This document shows, in pieces, positions 47,680 through 58,795 of a DNA stretch of 64,000 nt. The stretch is from assembly GCA_032622095.1 (NCBI GenBank), contig CP136068.1:54832025-54896024 (forward strand). The letters run 5' to 3'. Position 1 is the stretch's first letter. Every line of letters begins with the position of its first letter. The notes under the pieces are model-generated. The model was not told the DNA's origin and searched no databases. It was given only the letters and a program-made list of their open reading frames with translations. Origin of the DNA: Siphonodentalium dalli (lineage: Eukaryota > Mollusca > Scaphopoda > Gadilida > Siphonodentaliidae). The position numbers were made by a program, and so were the translations under genes.

Positions 47680-48442
47680 GAAAATTTTCTAAGTCGAAAA
47701 AGGGGGATAACTCCACCAAAAAAGGTCCGACAGACGTCATAATTGCAGGTACACAGGTTCCCATGGTGGTTGATGTCTGTGCCAAGTTTCAAGGAAATTG
47801 ATCCAAAAATGACTGAGAAAAACTCCAGACAAATTTGTGTCCACGGACGGACGACGGACGGACGACGGACGTCCGGCCCGACATCTGACGTTTATGTGGC
47901 CAATTTTAAGAAAAATGGATAGTTGGGTGGCTGATTTCCGTTACGTGGCTAGCCACATAACGGAGTTGAGATCAACCCTTTAAAATGATCTATTTGGCCA
48001 TATCAGCATATTTAATTTTTTGGTCACTTAATAGTTGGAAACAAAAAGTCCATAGATTTGGACCTCCATTATCTGTCTATAGGAGCAATTAGGAGGTGTT
48101 CGGACAGTTATGTGGCTAGCTACCCAATCACAGACATGTCAGTTTCTCCTATTCAACTGTCCTAGTTGCTGTTTACAGGTTTTTGGGTTTCAATGAGCTA
48201 CTTCTGCTATAATTCCTACATTGTTCTGACTCCACAATTAGAAATTGTATTACTTTTAACTACCTGATAGCCACATAAAAAGTTTGTCCACTACTTGATA
48301 GCCACATAAATTGTAGCTACATTAAATAATTTAGCCGCATAACTCAATAGCCACCTATCTCCCCAAATGTTGGTACGGCACAGCTGACTCCAGTATACCC
48401 CCCCTAACTTCGATGCGGGGGGGGGGGGGGGGGGGGGGTATA
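47680..48442. mobile_element. Hairpin-ended element, family 1, copy 3, interrupted
   Basis: The 5' end is truncated. One unit ('aagtcgaaaaagggggataa', 'cacaggttcccatggtgg', 'tgtgccaagtttcaa') and a GGACGACGGAC tract (47844-47870) are separated by about 500 bp of other sequence from the 3' hairpin start 'cagctgactccagtata' at 48381. The hairpin's G run is expanded to 22 bases (48417-48438), while its C run is only seven. Confidence 0.78.
47873..48372. mobile_element. Small nested insertion with inverted GCCACATAA motifs
   Basis: This block splits family 1 copy 3 between the GGAC tract and the 3' hairpin, which are adjacent in copy 2. TTATGTGGC occurs at 47894 and 48110, and GCCACATAA at 47953, 48269 and 48301. 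A palindromic TACGTGGCTAGCCACATAA lies at 47942-47960. There is no coding content. Exact ends are uncertain. Confidence 0.6.
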
Positions 48443-48538
48443 ATAAGGAAATGATTTCATATGTTGCTTTCCAAACATCCTGTCAAAGATGCATGTCAAT
48501 GAGGACCAGTGTCGCCAAAAATAATACAATCAGATACC

Positions 48539-48540
<2 letters not shown>

Positions 48541-48577
<37 letters not shown>
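48541..48577. repeat. C homopolymer, 37 bases
   Basis: An uninterrupted run of C. Its length may be affected by sequencing. Confidence 0.95.
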
Positions 48578-48832
48578 ACCACTTGGTGGAATGAGTACTA
48601 TTTATTGCCGCCAGGATTTATGTTCATTTATAATAATTTACTCATTGTTCATGATGATCTTTGACAACACGGAAGGTCTAAAACATCAGTTTTTAACTTT
48701 TTATCTGATGTAGTGTGGGATTTATCCAATTACTGTGTCCGACTAATTAAAAAAAAATACTTTAATCAGGTTCAAATCGATCGTGGTGGTTTATTTGAGC
48801 AATAAAGGATATCTTATTTATTCAGCTTTCTT

Positions 48833-49776
48833 CAGGTCGGGCACAAGTGCCAAATGAGCTAAATCAAGCTAAATTTTTAATGAGATTTAGTCCATTTCCT
48901 CAGTTCAACACATGCATCAAATTATCGCATTGCAAATTTACTTTTACTGGACCAACCTAATATTGAGCTTCACAAAAATAACTTGAGCTCATCTACTCAC
49001 AACAGTCTTGATATCTTTTACGTGACATATGTTTTCATTAAAATTCGTAAGAGAAAAATTGGTTTTAAATTGACTTTTCAGCAGGCAAATCGTGCTGCGT
49101 TAGCTTCGCGCCCTCTTTAAGCTTTTCCTAAGATAAAATGAAATAAACAGTCTGATTGGCTGTTCAAAACAGGCTCCATCTACATGTATGTGTTTATAAG
49201 TATGATTCTAATTGAATTTCACTGGTTGGAACATTTGGAAAGCCGCATGCTTTTTGCCATATTGACACCAAAAAAAGAAGACACAGTAAATGATTTGTAA
49301 AATGTGAATGTACATGTATTGACCACTCATGCTTCCATATTTCTTCTTCTATTAATGGCAGATCAGTTACTTTCGGCAAACAATTTCTCGTAAATGGATG
49401 CCAGTGGGTTATCCAGTCAGAACAGACATTGTAACCTTGTGTCCCTAACATTCAGAATACATTCCAGGTAAATTCATATGCAGAAGCGGCAGTTTTGTGC
49501 ACACAATTCGTAAGTTCAATAAGAAGTTTAATCAATCTCCTAAAAGTGTTAATCAAATCACCTTTGATCGCGACACTACTGTTTAATTAGTTGTACAGAA
49601 GTGTTTTGTGAAGCTTGACGTGGGGTCTAACTAATGAAAGTAAATTCACAATGTGATAATTTGATGCTTGTGTTGAACTGAGGAAATGGACTTAAATCAC
49701 ATTAAAAATTTAGCTTGATTTAGCTATGTGAGCTCAAATGAGCTATTTAGCTCATTTGGCACCTGTGCCCGACCTG
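48833..49776. mobile_element. MITE-like TIR element, 944 bp
   Basis: The ends are CAGGTCGGGCACAAGTGCC and the complement GGCACCTGTGCCCGACCTG. Pairing continues through 'aaatcaagctaaatttttaa', 'tccatttcctcagttcaaca' and 'catcaaattatc' for about 170 bp. The right arm has an extra 'gagctcaaatgagctattta'. TTCTT is on both flanks (48828-48832 and 49777-49781), a possible 5-bp target duplication. The CAGG terminus recalls hAT elements, but an 8-bp duplication is not seen. No transposase. Confidence 0.75.
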
Positions 49777-50849
49777 TTCTTTTTACAAACAAAAAATACA
49801 AAGGCATCTCGATAGTTATGCAATTCAATATATATAGAATCAACCACCCCGCTCCCTGTCCATGGTGGGGTAGAATACATGAAGTCAGCTTATGAGCGAC
49901 ATCTCGGAGTAGGTAATATTTCTAAATGAAGTTTGAGGCTACCTGCTTCGCAATTGAAAGAATGTAGAAACATGAGTTATTCCTTTCAGCATGTTCTCTT
50001 GTCTCAGAATGAAATAAACAAACAAGATCCTCCGATAATTGGAATTGGTTGTTTCCAACAAGTGTCCTCATGCGTCACTCAATGTTATCAGTTTTCAGTT
50101 TGCATCCTGTTATCACTCATTGACGTGCAGTGATATTACACAGTATCCATCGATCAACACACTCAGGAGACCAACTAAAGCAGAGAAAAAGCAGTACACT
50201 GGGTTGTGGGGAACAATTGAACAGATTGAGTCACCAAGTCATGTGAGATAATCCCCTTCTTTGAAATAACCCACTGTGTATGACAGACTTACATTTAATT
50301 GTGAACAGTGGGTGACAATTGCATGTGGTTTATGTGAGGTGACCCACTTTTGAGGATTACAAAGGCCTATAATTTGCAGTGCCCAATGGGCAATGAGATT
50401 AGCTGTATTTTATTTGGTGATAACAGATATTAGAAACAAGACAATCAATGGCTGTTAAGACACTCACAAGGACTGGAGATAAACAGAATACATTATTCAA
50501 CGAGAGGCATGCTTAAGGGTTTTCCCAAAACCTGAGCTATCTCCGGAGGTGGCAAGTTTTGATGAACATACACAGAAATTGGTAAGCAAGTGCACCACCT
50601 GAAGGAATCTATGCTATCTGAAGACCATACCAAACATATTATATAACAATAATAATGTCAAAAAAGTGACTTTAATAATATTTTTAGAAGGTAAATTTAT
50701 TGGAAATTATGGAAATGATTATCTGCCATATAAGGTAGATGATCTGAACTAGTGCAAGGCTCAAATTAGTAACTAATATAAATGTTTGGGCCTTAACCTT
50801 GTTTACCTTGAAAAACTATGTTGACATTGGGGTCCGCATAATCACAGTC
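49777..50849. other. Nothing recognised
   Basis: Unique sequence with short open frames lacking recognisable features (for example 49933-50133 and 50039-50251, plus). Confidence 0.5.
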
Positions 50850-51470
50850 CCGGAGCTGTGTGATTCAGGTTGTCTTACCTTGATTTCAGGCTAATAACAG
50901 GTGAAAAAAGGTGTCAAATGTTGGTATCTGGGGGGTGGGGTACAGTTACCATATATTCTGTGATTAAAGGTGTTTGTATGGACAATTCTCCATTTTTATC
51001 ATCTCTAAATATACTCTGGTAATGTGTGAGCGATTGTTCTAGTTACAGGATTACGAATTACAGATAATACAGATACATGTAGGTTTCCAGGCATGCTCAT
51101 CGTCTCTGAATATATTTCCATAATATATACCTTTATTGCAGTATATTAATAATATGGATTTGTGTATATACTATATAATATTTAATATAATATTAAAACA
51201 AAATGCTGATAACTTTTTTGTCATGGGGGTATACCATCTGATTGTCACACCTGGATTTCAGACTGACTACAGGTGAAAAACATTGGTATCAGTGATACAT
51301 TTACCGTATATTTCATTTGTTTTGTAATTGTATCGATATTCTCCATTATCACATACATGTAAGTATTCTGGTAATGTGTTGGTGAACGTTCGAATTACAG
51401 GAAATACAAGTGCGATTTGTAGGTAGGTATGGGTCATATATATATAAATGTGATACACGAGCAGACCTGT
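50850..51470. repeat. Diverged two-copy duplication of about 330 bp
   Basis: The copies at about 50870-51110 and 51230-51440 share 'tgatttcaggctaataacag'/'ggatttcagactgactacag', 'caggtgaaaaa', 'tggtaatgtgt' and 'attacag'. They are otherwise uncharacterised. Confidence 0.55.
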
Positions 51471-51649
51471 TAACTCTCGAAGATAATGCGGGAGACTCCC
51501 GGATTTGAGCACAATCTCAGTTAGATGTCACATCTTTTCAGTTAAATTGGTCGTTAGGAATGTCTAAGTCTAAGATCATTGGCGTGTTTCCAGTTATACA
51601 TTTTGTGGGTTCTGTCACATGTTGGCATTAGTATGCCACATGTATAGTG

Positions 51650-52241
51650 TTTTATAAGGCTGCTTCATCTGATTCTTCATTGTTTGTCTTTGGCCTCATG
51701 ATATTCCAGCCAGTATCTGGATAGTTAAAATCTCCCACTGCTAACATATGTTTATTCTTCGTTTTCCCCCAAGTGTTTTATCAGATCCACAATTAATTTT
51801 GTGTATATGCAGCTGAATATCAAATTATCTGTGTTATTTATCTGGTTTCAATGGATACTGATTCAGCAAACCCATTTGGACAGTCATGTATTGTAGCTCA
51901 CAATTCTTCCCTTAACATGTACAGTGATTCCTCTTTACTCTCTGACACCTAGCCCACAGTAAAACATTTCTTTGCCCTTGATAGCTATCTCAGTAGGTGT
52001 CCATGTAAGTCATATCTGTAGTTTGTGCATGGGCTTTGTCTCTGTTACTGCCAATATACATGTAGCTGGTTGTAATTCATTCATTTGTTTCTTTAGCTCA
52101 TTCATTTTATTCGCTATACTGTCAGCATCATTTGTATAATAGACATTTTATTTTAAAACTATTTACATTGTCTTCTTTGTTCTGTCTATTTTTTTGGTTT
52201 GATCGTCACTAGTTTTCTGTCCCAGTGAGGGCCCCGCACTC
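51650..52241 (-). pseudogene. LINE endonuclease domain remnant
   Basis: On the minus strand the reading includes TNADSxxNKMNELKK-like text near 52070-52140. It continues with ILAVTETKPMHKL (52018-52056), a GITVHVKGRIVSYNT segment near 51895-51940 and AVGDFNYPDTGWN (51700-51740). TETKP and GDFNYPDxxW are hallmark motifs of the apurinic-type endonuclease at the N-terminus of LINE ORF2. Several stops and frameshifts break the frame. It lies beside an ORF1-like remnant (52875-53100) on the same strand, with a MITE inserted between, so both probably come from one old element unrelated in age to the intact LINE at 35950. Confidence 0.8.
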
Positions 52242-52243
52242 TA

Positions 52244-52617
52244 CCCTGCTGGACAAAACAAGTGTCCACTTAACCGCGGTGCGGTTAGCGTTGCCACCGC
52301 GGCTGAAATGCAACTACACCGCGGCTCCACCGGCTAACTACAGTTGGGTCGCTGTGTACTTGCCATTTGGTCATGGTGTAGTTGCCGCTGTGTACGTTCA
52401 TTAAACTGAAAAAAGATGATACAAACCAGAAATCTAACCATGGTGTACATGCGGTCCGGCCGCGGTGTAGTTGCTGTTTGCCCATGGTGTACTTGCCGTT
52501 CGGCGCAGTGTACTTGCCGTTAGGCCGTGGTGCTCAACTGCAGTTCCAAACTCTGACACCGCGGCCGAACGGCAAATACACCGCGGTGACATTGGACACT
52601 TGTTTTGTCAAGCAGGG
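52244..52617. mobile_element. GC-rich MITE with TA target duplication
   Basis: The element is 374 bp with 25-bp TIRs, CCCTGCTGGACAAAACAAGT continuing GTCCA, matched at the right with one mismatch. TA is on both sides (52242-52243 and 52618-52619). The interior is far richer in GC than its surroundings, with repeated ACCGCGG and 'ggtgtacttgccgtt' phrases. It sits inside LINE debris. TA duplication suggests a Tc1/mariner-type helper, but this is not proven. Confidence 0.85.
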
Positions 52618-52874
52618 TATATCCATTCTCCATTTACTTCAGATATCCAACTGAATGAAAGGGGTGAGAGTGACCATTTCAGCATCACTGACTGCCCATA
52701 AGTGAAGTTCACTGTGTTGTTATAATTAAGATAACTTAGCGGACTTCACAATTAGCCTACGTAAACATTCTCATATTAAGTTGCAGACTTCACAACTAGC
52801 CTACATAAACACTATCTCAATCAAATGAAGCCAATTTAAGGCTTCATTCAACTCGCATCTAATTAACGGGTCTT
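52618..52874. repeat. Spacer with a two-copy 57-bp repeat
   Basis: Two copies of 'gacttcacaa(t/c)tagcctac' followed by '(g/a)taaaca' lie at about 52742 and 52785. The rest is unremarkable. Confidence 0.55.
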
Positions 52875-53100
52875 TGTGCGGGGCCGACTTCTCCAGATAC
52901 CTATTTGGCCTCTTCTCTTTCTATCCTGGTTAAATCCCTAGTTAATATGGATAGTTTGTTTAGATTTCCAGGTGCTTTTTGTAGCTTCTCTAGATTTCTC
53001 AGCAGTTCGTCTCTTGTTTTCCTGCTATCAAATGTCACCATCAATGGTCTGGATTTTTTTTCTCCTTTTTGCCCAGTCTTGTTGTCTTCTTGATATTCTG
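52875..53100 (-). pseudogene. LINE ORF1-like remnant
   Basis: On the minus strand an open stretch reads RPLMVTFDSRKTRDELLRNL and continues EKLQKAPGNLNKLSILTRDL, TRIEREEAK and a stop. This resembles the C-terminal RNA-binding region of CR1/L2-type LINE ORF1 proteins, which typically have LLVTF, R-(D/E)-x-LLRN and DLT-x-x-ERE. The N-terminal part is missing or decayed. It is in the right order and strand to belong with the endonuclease remnant at 51650-52241. Confidence 0.7.
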
Positions 53101-54040
53101 GTGCAGAAAAGCAGTTCGCAGAATTCGCATTCCATGGCGGTTGTTTCTTCTGTCTATAAAGTGTTTACAGGTGACGTAACACATAGCGGTCATGACTTGG
53201 GTAGTAATTATGTAAACAATCGCCAGATATATGTATTCTCATGTGTATTTTGTGTATTATCTTAATTTACAGGGCTCAAAATACATTTAATTTTGTGAGA
53301 ATTAAATGCCGAATCAAGTAAGTCATACAGCACTGAAAATTGAAAAGTTTCGCGAGAATCATTACGAGAATCGATTCGGTGATTCTTGTCGAATCTTAAG
53401 GCCTGAATTTATCATGCTGCTAACTTTGATAATTATGCATCAAGGACAAAAACTTCCAATTTTCTGAATGCCAGCATACAGCTTGGATCGCTAAACTTGA
53501 TAGAGTGAAAGCAGTTGCAAATCATTCCAAAGTTTCTTCCTGGCATTTCATAAACGGCAAGTATTAATATTTATTATTGACTTCTTATTTCCCACCAGTA
53601 AAATAAAGTTTTTATTAGCATAAAGCATCATGAATGAATGCATTGAAAATAAAGGTGACACAATTATTGATTCTGATAATCGATAATCGGTCATCAATAA
53701 TTGACTATAATAGATTAATCATACCTAATATTAATACATGTACCATCAGTTGAAGTATTCCATAATATGGCCATTTGGCCGGGTTCTGGTTGACTGCCGT
53801 CGCTGGTTGTTTCAGGCATCGGCTGATGTAATTGTTACACTAATAAAGAGGATCATAAACCACCGGTAATGATTAATGAGCACAATGTATTCAACACCAG
53901 CACAGTTCTCGGCAAAGTCATGGTTATAATATTTGTGAGTTTATTAGAACGAACGTTGCGATTAATTTCTGTGTTATGAATAGCCAAACATACAAACAAT
54001 ATAAAAGTAGGAATGCACGACGGACCGCTGGCGGATCCTA
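53101..54040. other. No gene recognised
   Basis: AT-rich sequence with 'cgataatcgg'-type inverted phrases near 53675-53700, echoed in inverted form near 57035-57075 on the far side of the family 3 copies. This may be a decayed TIR pair; I could not align it well enough to call it. Confidence 0.4.
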
Positions 54041-55414
54041 AATGAAAGTGTGAAAGGATTTAGTCATGCGAAGAGTAAAATCCAAGATGGCTGCCAGCGG
54101 CCATGTTTTCTGGCCGAACGACCCCAAAATTACTCGTTCTTATCTACATGTCAATATTGACATCCATGACAAATTTCATGATGATTAGACGAACAGTACC
54201 ACCTGTAGCCCGTGCTAATGGATTGAATTTTGAAATCCAAGATGGCTGCTGGCAGCCATGTTTTTTGTCCAAATGACCCCAAAATGACTCGTCCCATCTA
54301 CATTCAAATTTCAACAGCCATGACAATTTTATGATGATCAGACAAAAAGTACGACCTGTAGCCCTGCTAAAGGATTTAGTCATGCAAAGAGTAAAATCCA
54401 AGATGGCTGCTGGCGGCCATGTTTTTCGGCCAAATGACCCCAAAATGACTCGTTCCCATCTACATGTCATTGTTAACATCCATGTCAAATTTTATGATGA
54501 TCCGTCCAAAGGTACGACCTGTAGCCCGTGCCAAAGGATTTAGTCATGCAAAGAGTAAAATCAAAGATGTTTGCCGGCGGCCATGTTTTTTGGCCAAATG
54601 ACCCCAAAATTACTCGTTCCCATCTACATGTCAATATTAACATCCATGACAAATTTCATGATAATCAGACGAACAGTACAACCTATAGCCAGTGCTAATG
54701 GATTGAATTTTGAAATCAAAGATGGCCACTGGCAGCCATGTTTTTTGTCCGAATCACCCCAAAATGACTCGTTCCCATCTACATTCCAATTTCAACAGCC
54801 ATGACAAATTTCATGATGATCAGACTAAAGGTACGACCTGTAGCCCGTGCTAAAGGATTTAGTCATACAAAGAGTAAAATCCAAGATGGCTGCTGGCGGC
54901 CATGTTTTTTGGGCAAATGACCCCAAAATTACTCGTTCCCATCTACATGTCATTGTTAACATACATGACAAATTCTATGATGATCCGACCAAAGGTACGA
55001 CTTGTAGCCCGTGCCAAAGGATTTAGTCATGCAAAGAGTAAAATCCAAGATGGCTGCTGGCGGCCATGTTTTCTGGCCGAATGACCCCAAAATTACTCGT
55101 TCCCATCTACATGTCAATATTAACATCCTTGACAAATTTCATGATGATCAGATGAACAGTACGACCTGTAGCCCGTGCTAATGGATTGAATTTTGAAATC
55201 CAAGATGGCCACTGGCAGCCATGTTTTTTTTTCGAATGACCCCAAAATGAATCTTTCCGGTCTAAATGTTGATGTCAACAGCTATGACAAATTTCATAAT
55301 GATCCGACCAAAGGTATGACCTGTAGCCTGTATTGTTGACGAATCACGGACACACGGACAACGGACGACAAAGCCATGGCAATAGCTCAAACTTTACAAA
55401 GTAAAGTTGAGCTA
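54041..55414. mobile_element. Family 3 hairpin-ended element, copy B
   Basis: It begins AATGAAAGTGT, the first bases of the family 3 start, and jumps directly into units at 'gaaaggatttagtcatg', so the 5' hairpin is deleted. About eight units of about 163 bp follow, then a GGACAACGGACGAC tract and the 3' hairpin at 55383-55414, the same as copy A. Confidence 0.83.
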
Positions 55415-55471
55415 ACAAAGGAATCTAATGTTACGAAACTGTAAGTTTCAGCAAACTTCCAGAGCGTGGAT

Positions 55472-56868
55472 AATGAAAGTGTCAATGACACTGTAGCTCA
55501 ACTTAGGTAGGGGAATAATTTAATGGTTGACAGTAAATGGAGGAATTTGGAAAGGTGCTAATTGAAATGTCTAAGTAAGACAAGATGTAAATGAGATCAG
55601 TCTATAACCCATGCTAATGGATTGTGTAGAAATATTTAGTTATACAAAGAGTAAAATCCAAAATGGCCATATTTTTTTGCCGAATGACCCCAAAATGACT
55701 CGTTCCCATATGAAGTTTGGTGATGATCGGATCAGAGATATGGTCTGTAGGATGTGTCAAAGGATTTAGTGAAGCAAAGAGTAAAATCCAAGATGGCCAC
55801 CAGCGGCCATGTTTTTTGGCCGAATGATCCTAAAATGACTCGTTCCCATCTACATGTAAATGTCAACATTCCTGACAAATTCTATGATGATCACACAAAC
55901 AGTACGGCCTGTAGCCCGCGCCGCCAATGGATTCAAATTTGAAATCCAAGATGGCCACCAGCGGCCATGTTTTTTGGCCGAATGACACCAAAATGACTCG
56001 TTCCCATCTACATGTCAATGTCAACATTCATGACAAATTTCATAAAGATCAGACCAAAGATACGACCTGTAGCCCGCGCCAAACTATTTAGTGATGCAAA
56101 GAGTAAAATCCAAGATGGCTGATGGCGGCCATGTTTTTTGGCCAAATGACCCCAAAAAGGACTCGTTCCCATCTAGAGGTTACCCCGATGATCCATATGA
56201 AGTTTGGTGATGAACGGATCAGAGATGTGGTCTGTAGGATGTGTCAAAGGATTTAGTGATGCAAAGAGTAAAATCCAAGATGGCCACCAGCGGCCATGTT
56301 TTTTGGCCGAATGATCCTAAAATGACTCGTTCCCATCTACATGTAAATGTCAACATTCCTGACAAATTCTATGATGATCACACAAACAGTACGGCCTGTA
56401 GCCCGCGCCGCCAATGGATTCAAATTTGAAATCCAAGATGGCCACCAGCGGCCATGTTTTTTGGCCGAATGACACCAAAATGACTCGTTCCCATCTACAT
56501 GTCAATGTCAACATTCATGACAAATTTCATAAAGATCAGACCAAAGATACGACCTGTAGCCCGCGCCAAACTATTTAGTGATGCAAAGAGTAAAATCCAA
56601 GATGGCTGATGGCGGCCATGTTTTTTGGCCAAATGACCCCAAAAAGGACTCGTTCCCATCTAGAGGTTACCCCGATGATCCATATGAAGTTTGGTGATGA
56701 ACGGATCAGAGATGTGGTCTGTAGGATGTGTCAAAGGATTTAGTGATGCAAAGAGTAAAATCCAAGATGGCCACCAGCGGCCATGTTTTTTGGCCGAATG
56801 ATCCTAAAATGACTCGTTCCCATCTACATGTAAATGTCAACATTCATGACAAATTTTATGAACTGCCA
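55472..56868. mobile_element. Family 3 hairpin-ended element, copy C, 3' truncated
   Basis: The intact 5' end AATGAAAGTGTCAATGACAC is followed by TAGCTCAACTT. The units are organised as a 487-bp higher-order repeat (landmarks at 55754, 56241 and 56728). The sequence breaks off at 'gacaaattttatgaactgcc' (56868) with no GGAC tract or 3' hairpin. Short identical 62-residue frames in the repeat are not genes. Confidence 0.82.
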
Positions 56869-57415
56869 ACTGTTTGCAACACATTAGTAGTATTCATATT
56901 GTCCGAATCTCTTTGATGCACGATCAAAGGTTGTTAACCCCTCGGATGTAGATTAAACTTTGTAAAACAAACACAGTATTCAAATAATACCCAGCATTTT
57001 CCGATGCCCATAATAACATAGATTAATCAACGACAGAAATGGTAATCGATTATCGGATTTATCAACGATTCATCGAATATATGATTAACCATGGAACCCC
57101 TAATTGAAAACTAGCTACTCATAACCAAAATAATTTTATATTAATATTTCGTTCACGTGCATGTTTTTTCATAATGTAATGTAAACATGAGAAAGATATT
57201 TGCTAGTTTTTCCTGAAATTTGGCACAAACATATAATGTGTGCTCAAAATGCCATTGTTATTCAATATTAAATTTACTAGTATAGTTTGTGCTCATTTAT
57301 CAGATTAAAACAAACATACATCATCAGCCATTCTCTAATATCCAGTCTCTGCTCCTACCATTTAGTACTTTTCCAGATACATGTAGATTTAAGATAGGCC
57401 TGCCCCTAATTTAAA
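56869..57415. other. Nothing recognised
   Basis: AT-rich spacer between the family 3 and family 2 elements, with the 'cgattatcgg' phrase near 57046. Confidence 0.45.
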
Positions 57416-58669
57416 CGAGAGGCCGATCACGATCGGCAGATGTTAACCCATCCCTTGGCGATAGTAAATTACTATGATCGGAATCACAAATGAGAGTTAT
57501 GATGTTGAATTATAGAGTATACTGTTATGTACTATTATAGACAAATGTACATAAAACAAATTATTGGAATTTATGGGTCACTCGCATTTATATAAGAGAA
57601 TGCACTGGTACAGGATCTGTAATGCTGCACCACCACAGCCTTGGGTTAAATGTGAAAAAGGTGACCTGGACATGGAATACTTGGGTTAAGAGAGTCCAAT
57701 TCAAGTTTACAATGATAATATCTCAAATTCTACCAACAACACCCATCAAAATAAAGACACCTCATTAATATCCCATTAATATCAATTATATAGCAGAGAT
57801 TTCAACAAATCACAGACATTGTTTATATTGATGCTGACATCTCTATTAATGCAATAACATTATAATGACCTCAGACCATCTGTAGAGTTATATTATCAGC
57901 TGTGCAATGCAGCATCCAACAAACTTTCAAAGCACTGTTTTATCAGGAAATCTTTCACAGACTGTCCATCATAATTAACTTGTCTGTGGGATAGGGTCCA
58001 TCACAAAATAAATAACATTCTATTAACCAGTGGCAGTACACTCCAATATTGTGAACTACACATGTGTTCAGATATCAGGAGGTTTTATGTTATTTAACTG
58101 CTACTTGACATTAATGGGGGATCGCTGTATGCAAAACAGCTTAACACTATTAATTTATGGGTTCATAACTAAATATTTAAAGGGACACATTGGGAACATT
58201 TTTATCAACTTGTATCATAATCAATATCTAAATGAAAACAAATGAAAGAGTCAATGACATTTTTTAAAATTATTATTACATGTATAAAAGTTAAAAATAA
58301 ATTTTAAAAACTCCAAAAAAAAAATTCAATTGTTTTTCTCGAAAAAGGGTCATAACTCCTTTAAAATAAATCGGATCAAACCCATATTCGAACTCGATCT
58401 GTAATTTGGGCTGTGAAACTCACATACCAAATTTTTTTCCAATCAGATAAAAAATATTTTAGTTATGGCAGAATGCGTGAATTCTAAGTCGAAATAGGGC
58501 CATAACTCTGTAACAAAAACTCGGATCAAACCCAAATTCGGATAGAAAATGTTTGAGTTATCGCATTACTCGTAAAGTGTCTACGGACAGACAGACAGAC
58601 GGACGAACGACGAGTGGTCAATCCGGACAACGACACTATGTTTACCATACTATGGTATGGGTAAACATA
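57416..58669. mobile_element. Hairpin-ended element, family 2, copy B
   Basis: The 5' hairpin CCGATC-AC-GATCGG (57423-57436) is followed by ATGTTAACCCATCCC and the second hairpin ATAGT-AAATT-ACTAT (57461-57475). A stretch of about 850 bp without units precedes units with 'gggtcataactcctttaaaa' and 'cggatcaaacccatattcga' (58346-58560). A GGACAGACAGAC tract precedes the 3' hairpin at 58637-58669. At about 1254 bp this is the cleanest full copy in the window. Confidence 0.82.
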
Positions 58670-58795
58670 AAAATAGTATGATGGACATGCCATACCAAAA
58701 CAATTAAAGGGAAATACTAAAGATGACAAACTCATGACATCCTATACTGATATTCTGATGCCATTATTTTTATCCCACCAGGTAAATCATCAGAC

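Noticed and set aside
48417-48577. Long G and C runs as a functional structure
   Set aside because: Homopolymer length is unreliable in assemblies; I record the runs as low-complexity tracts only.
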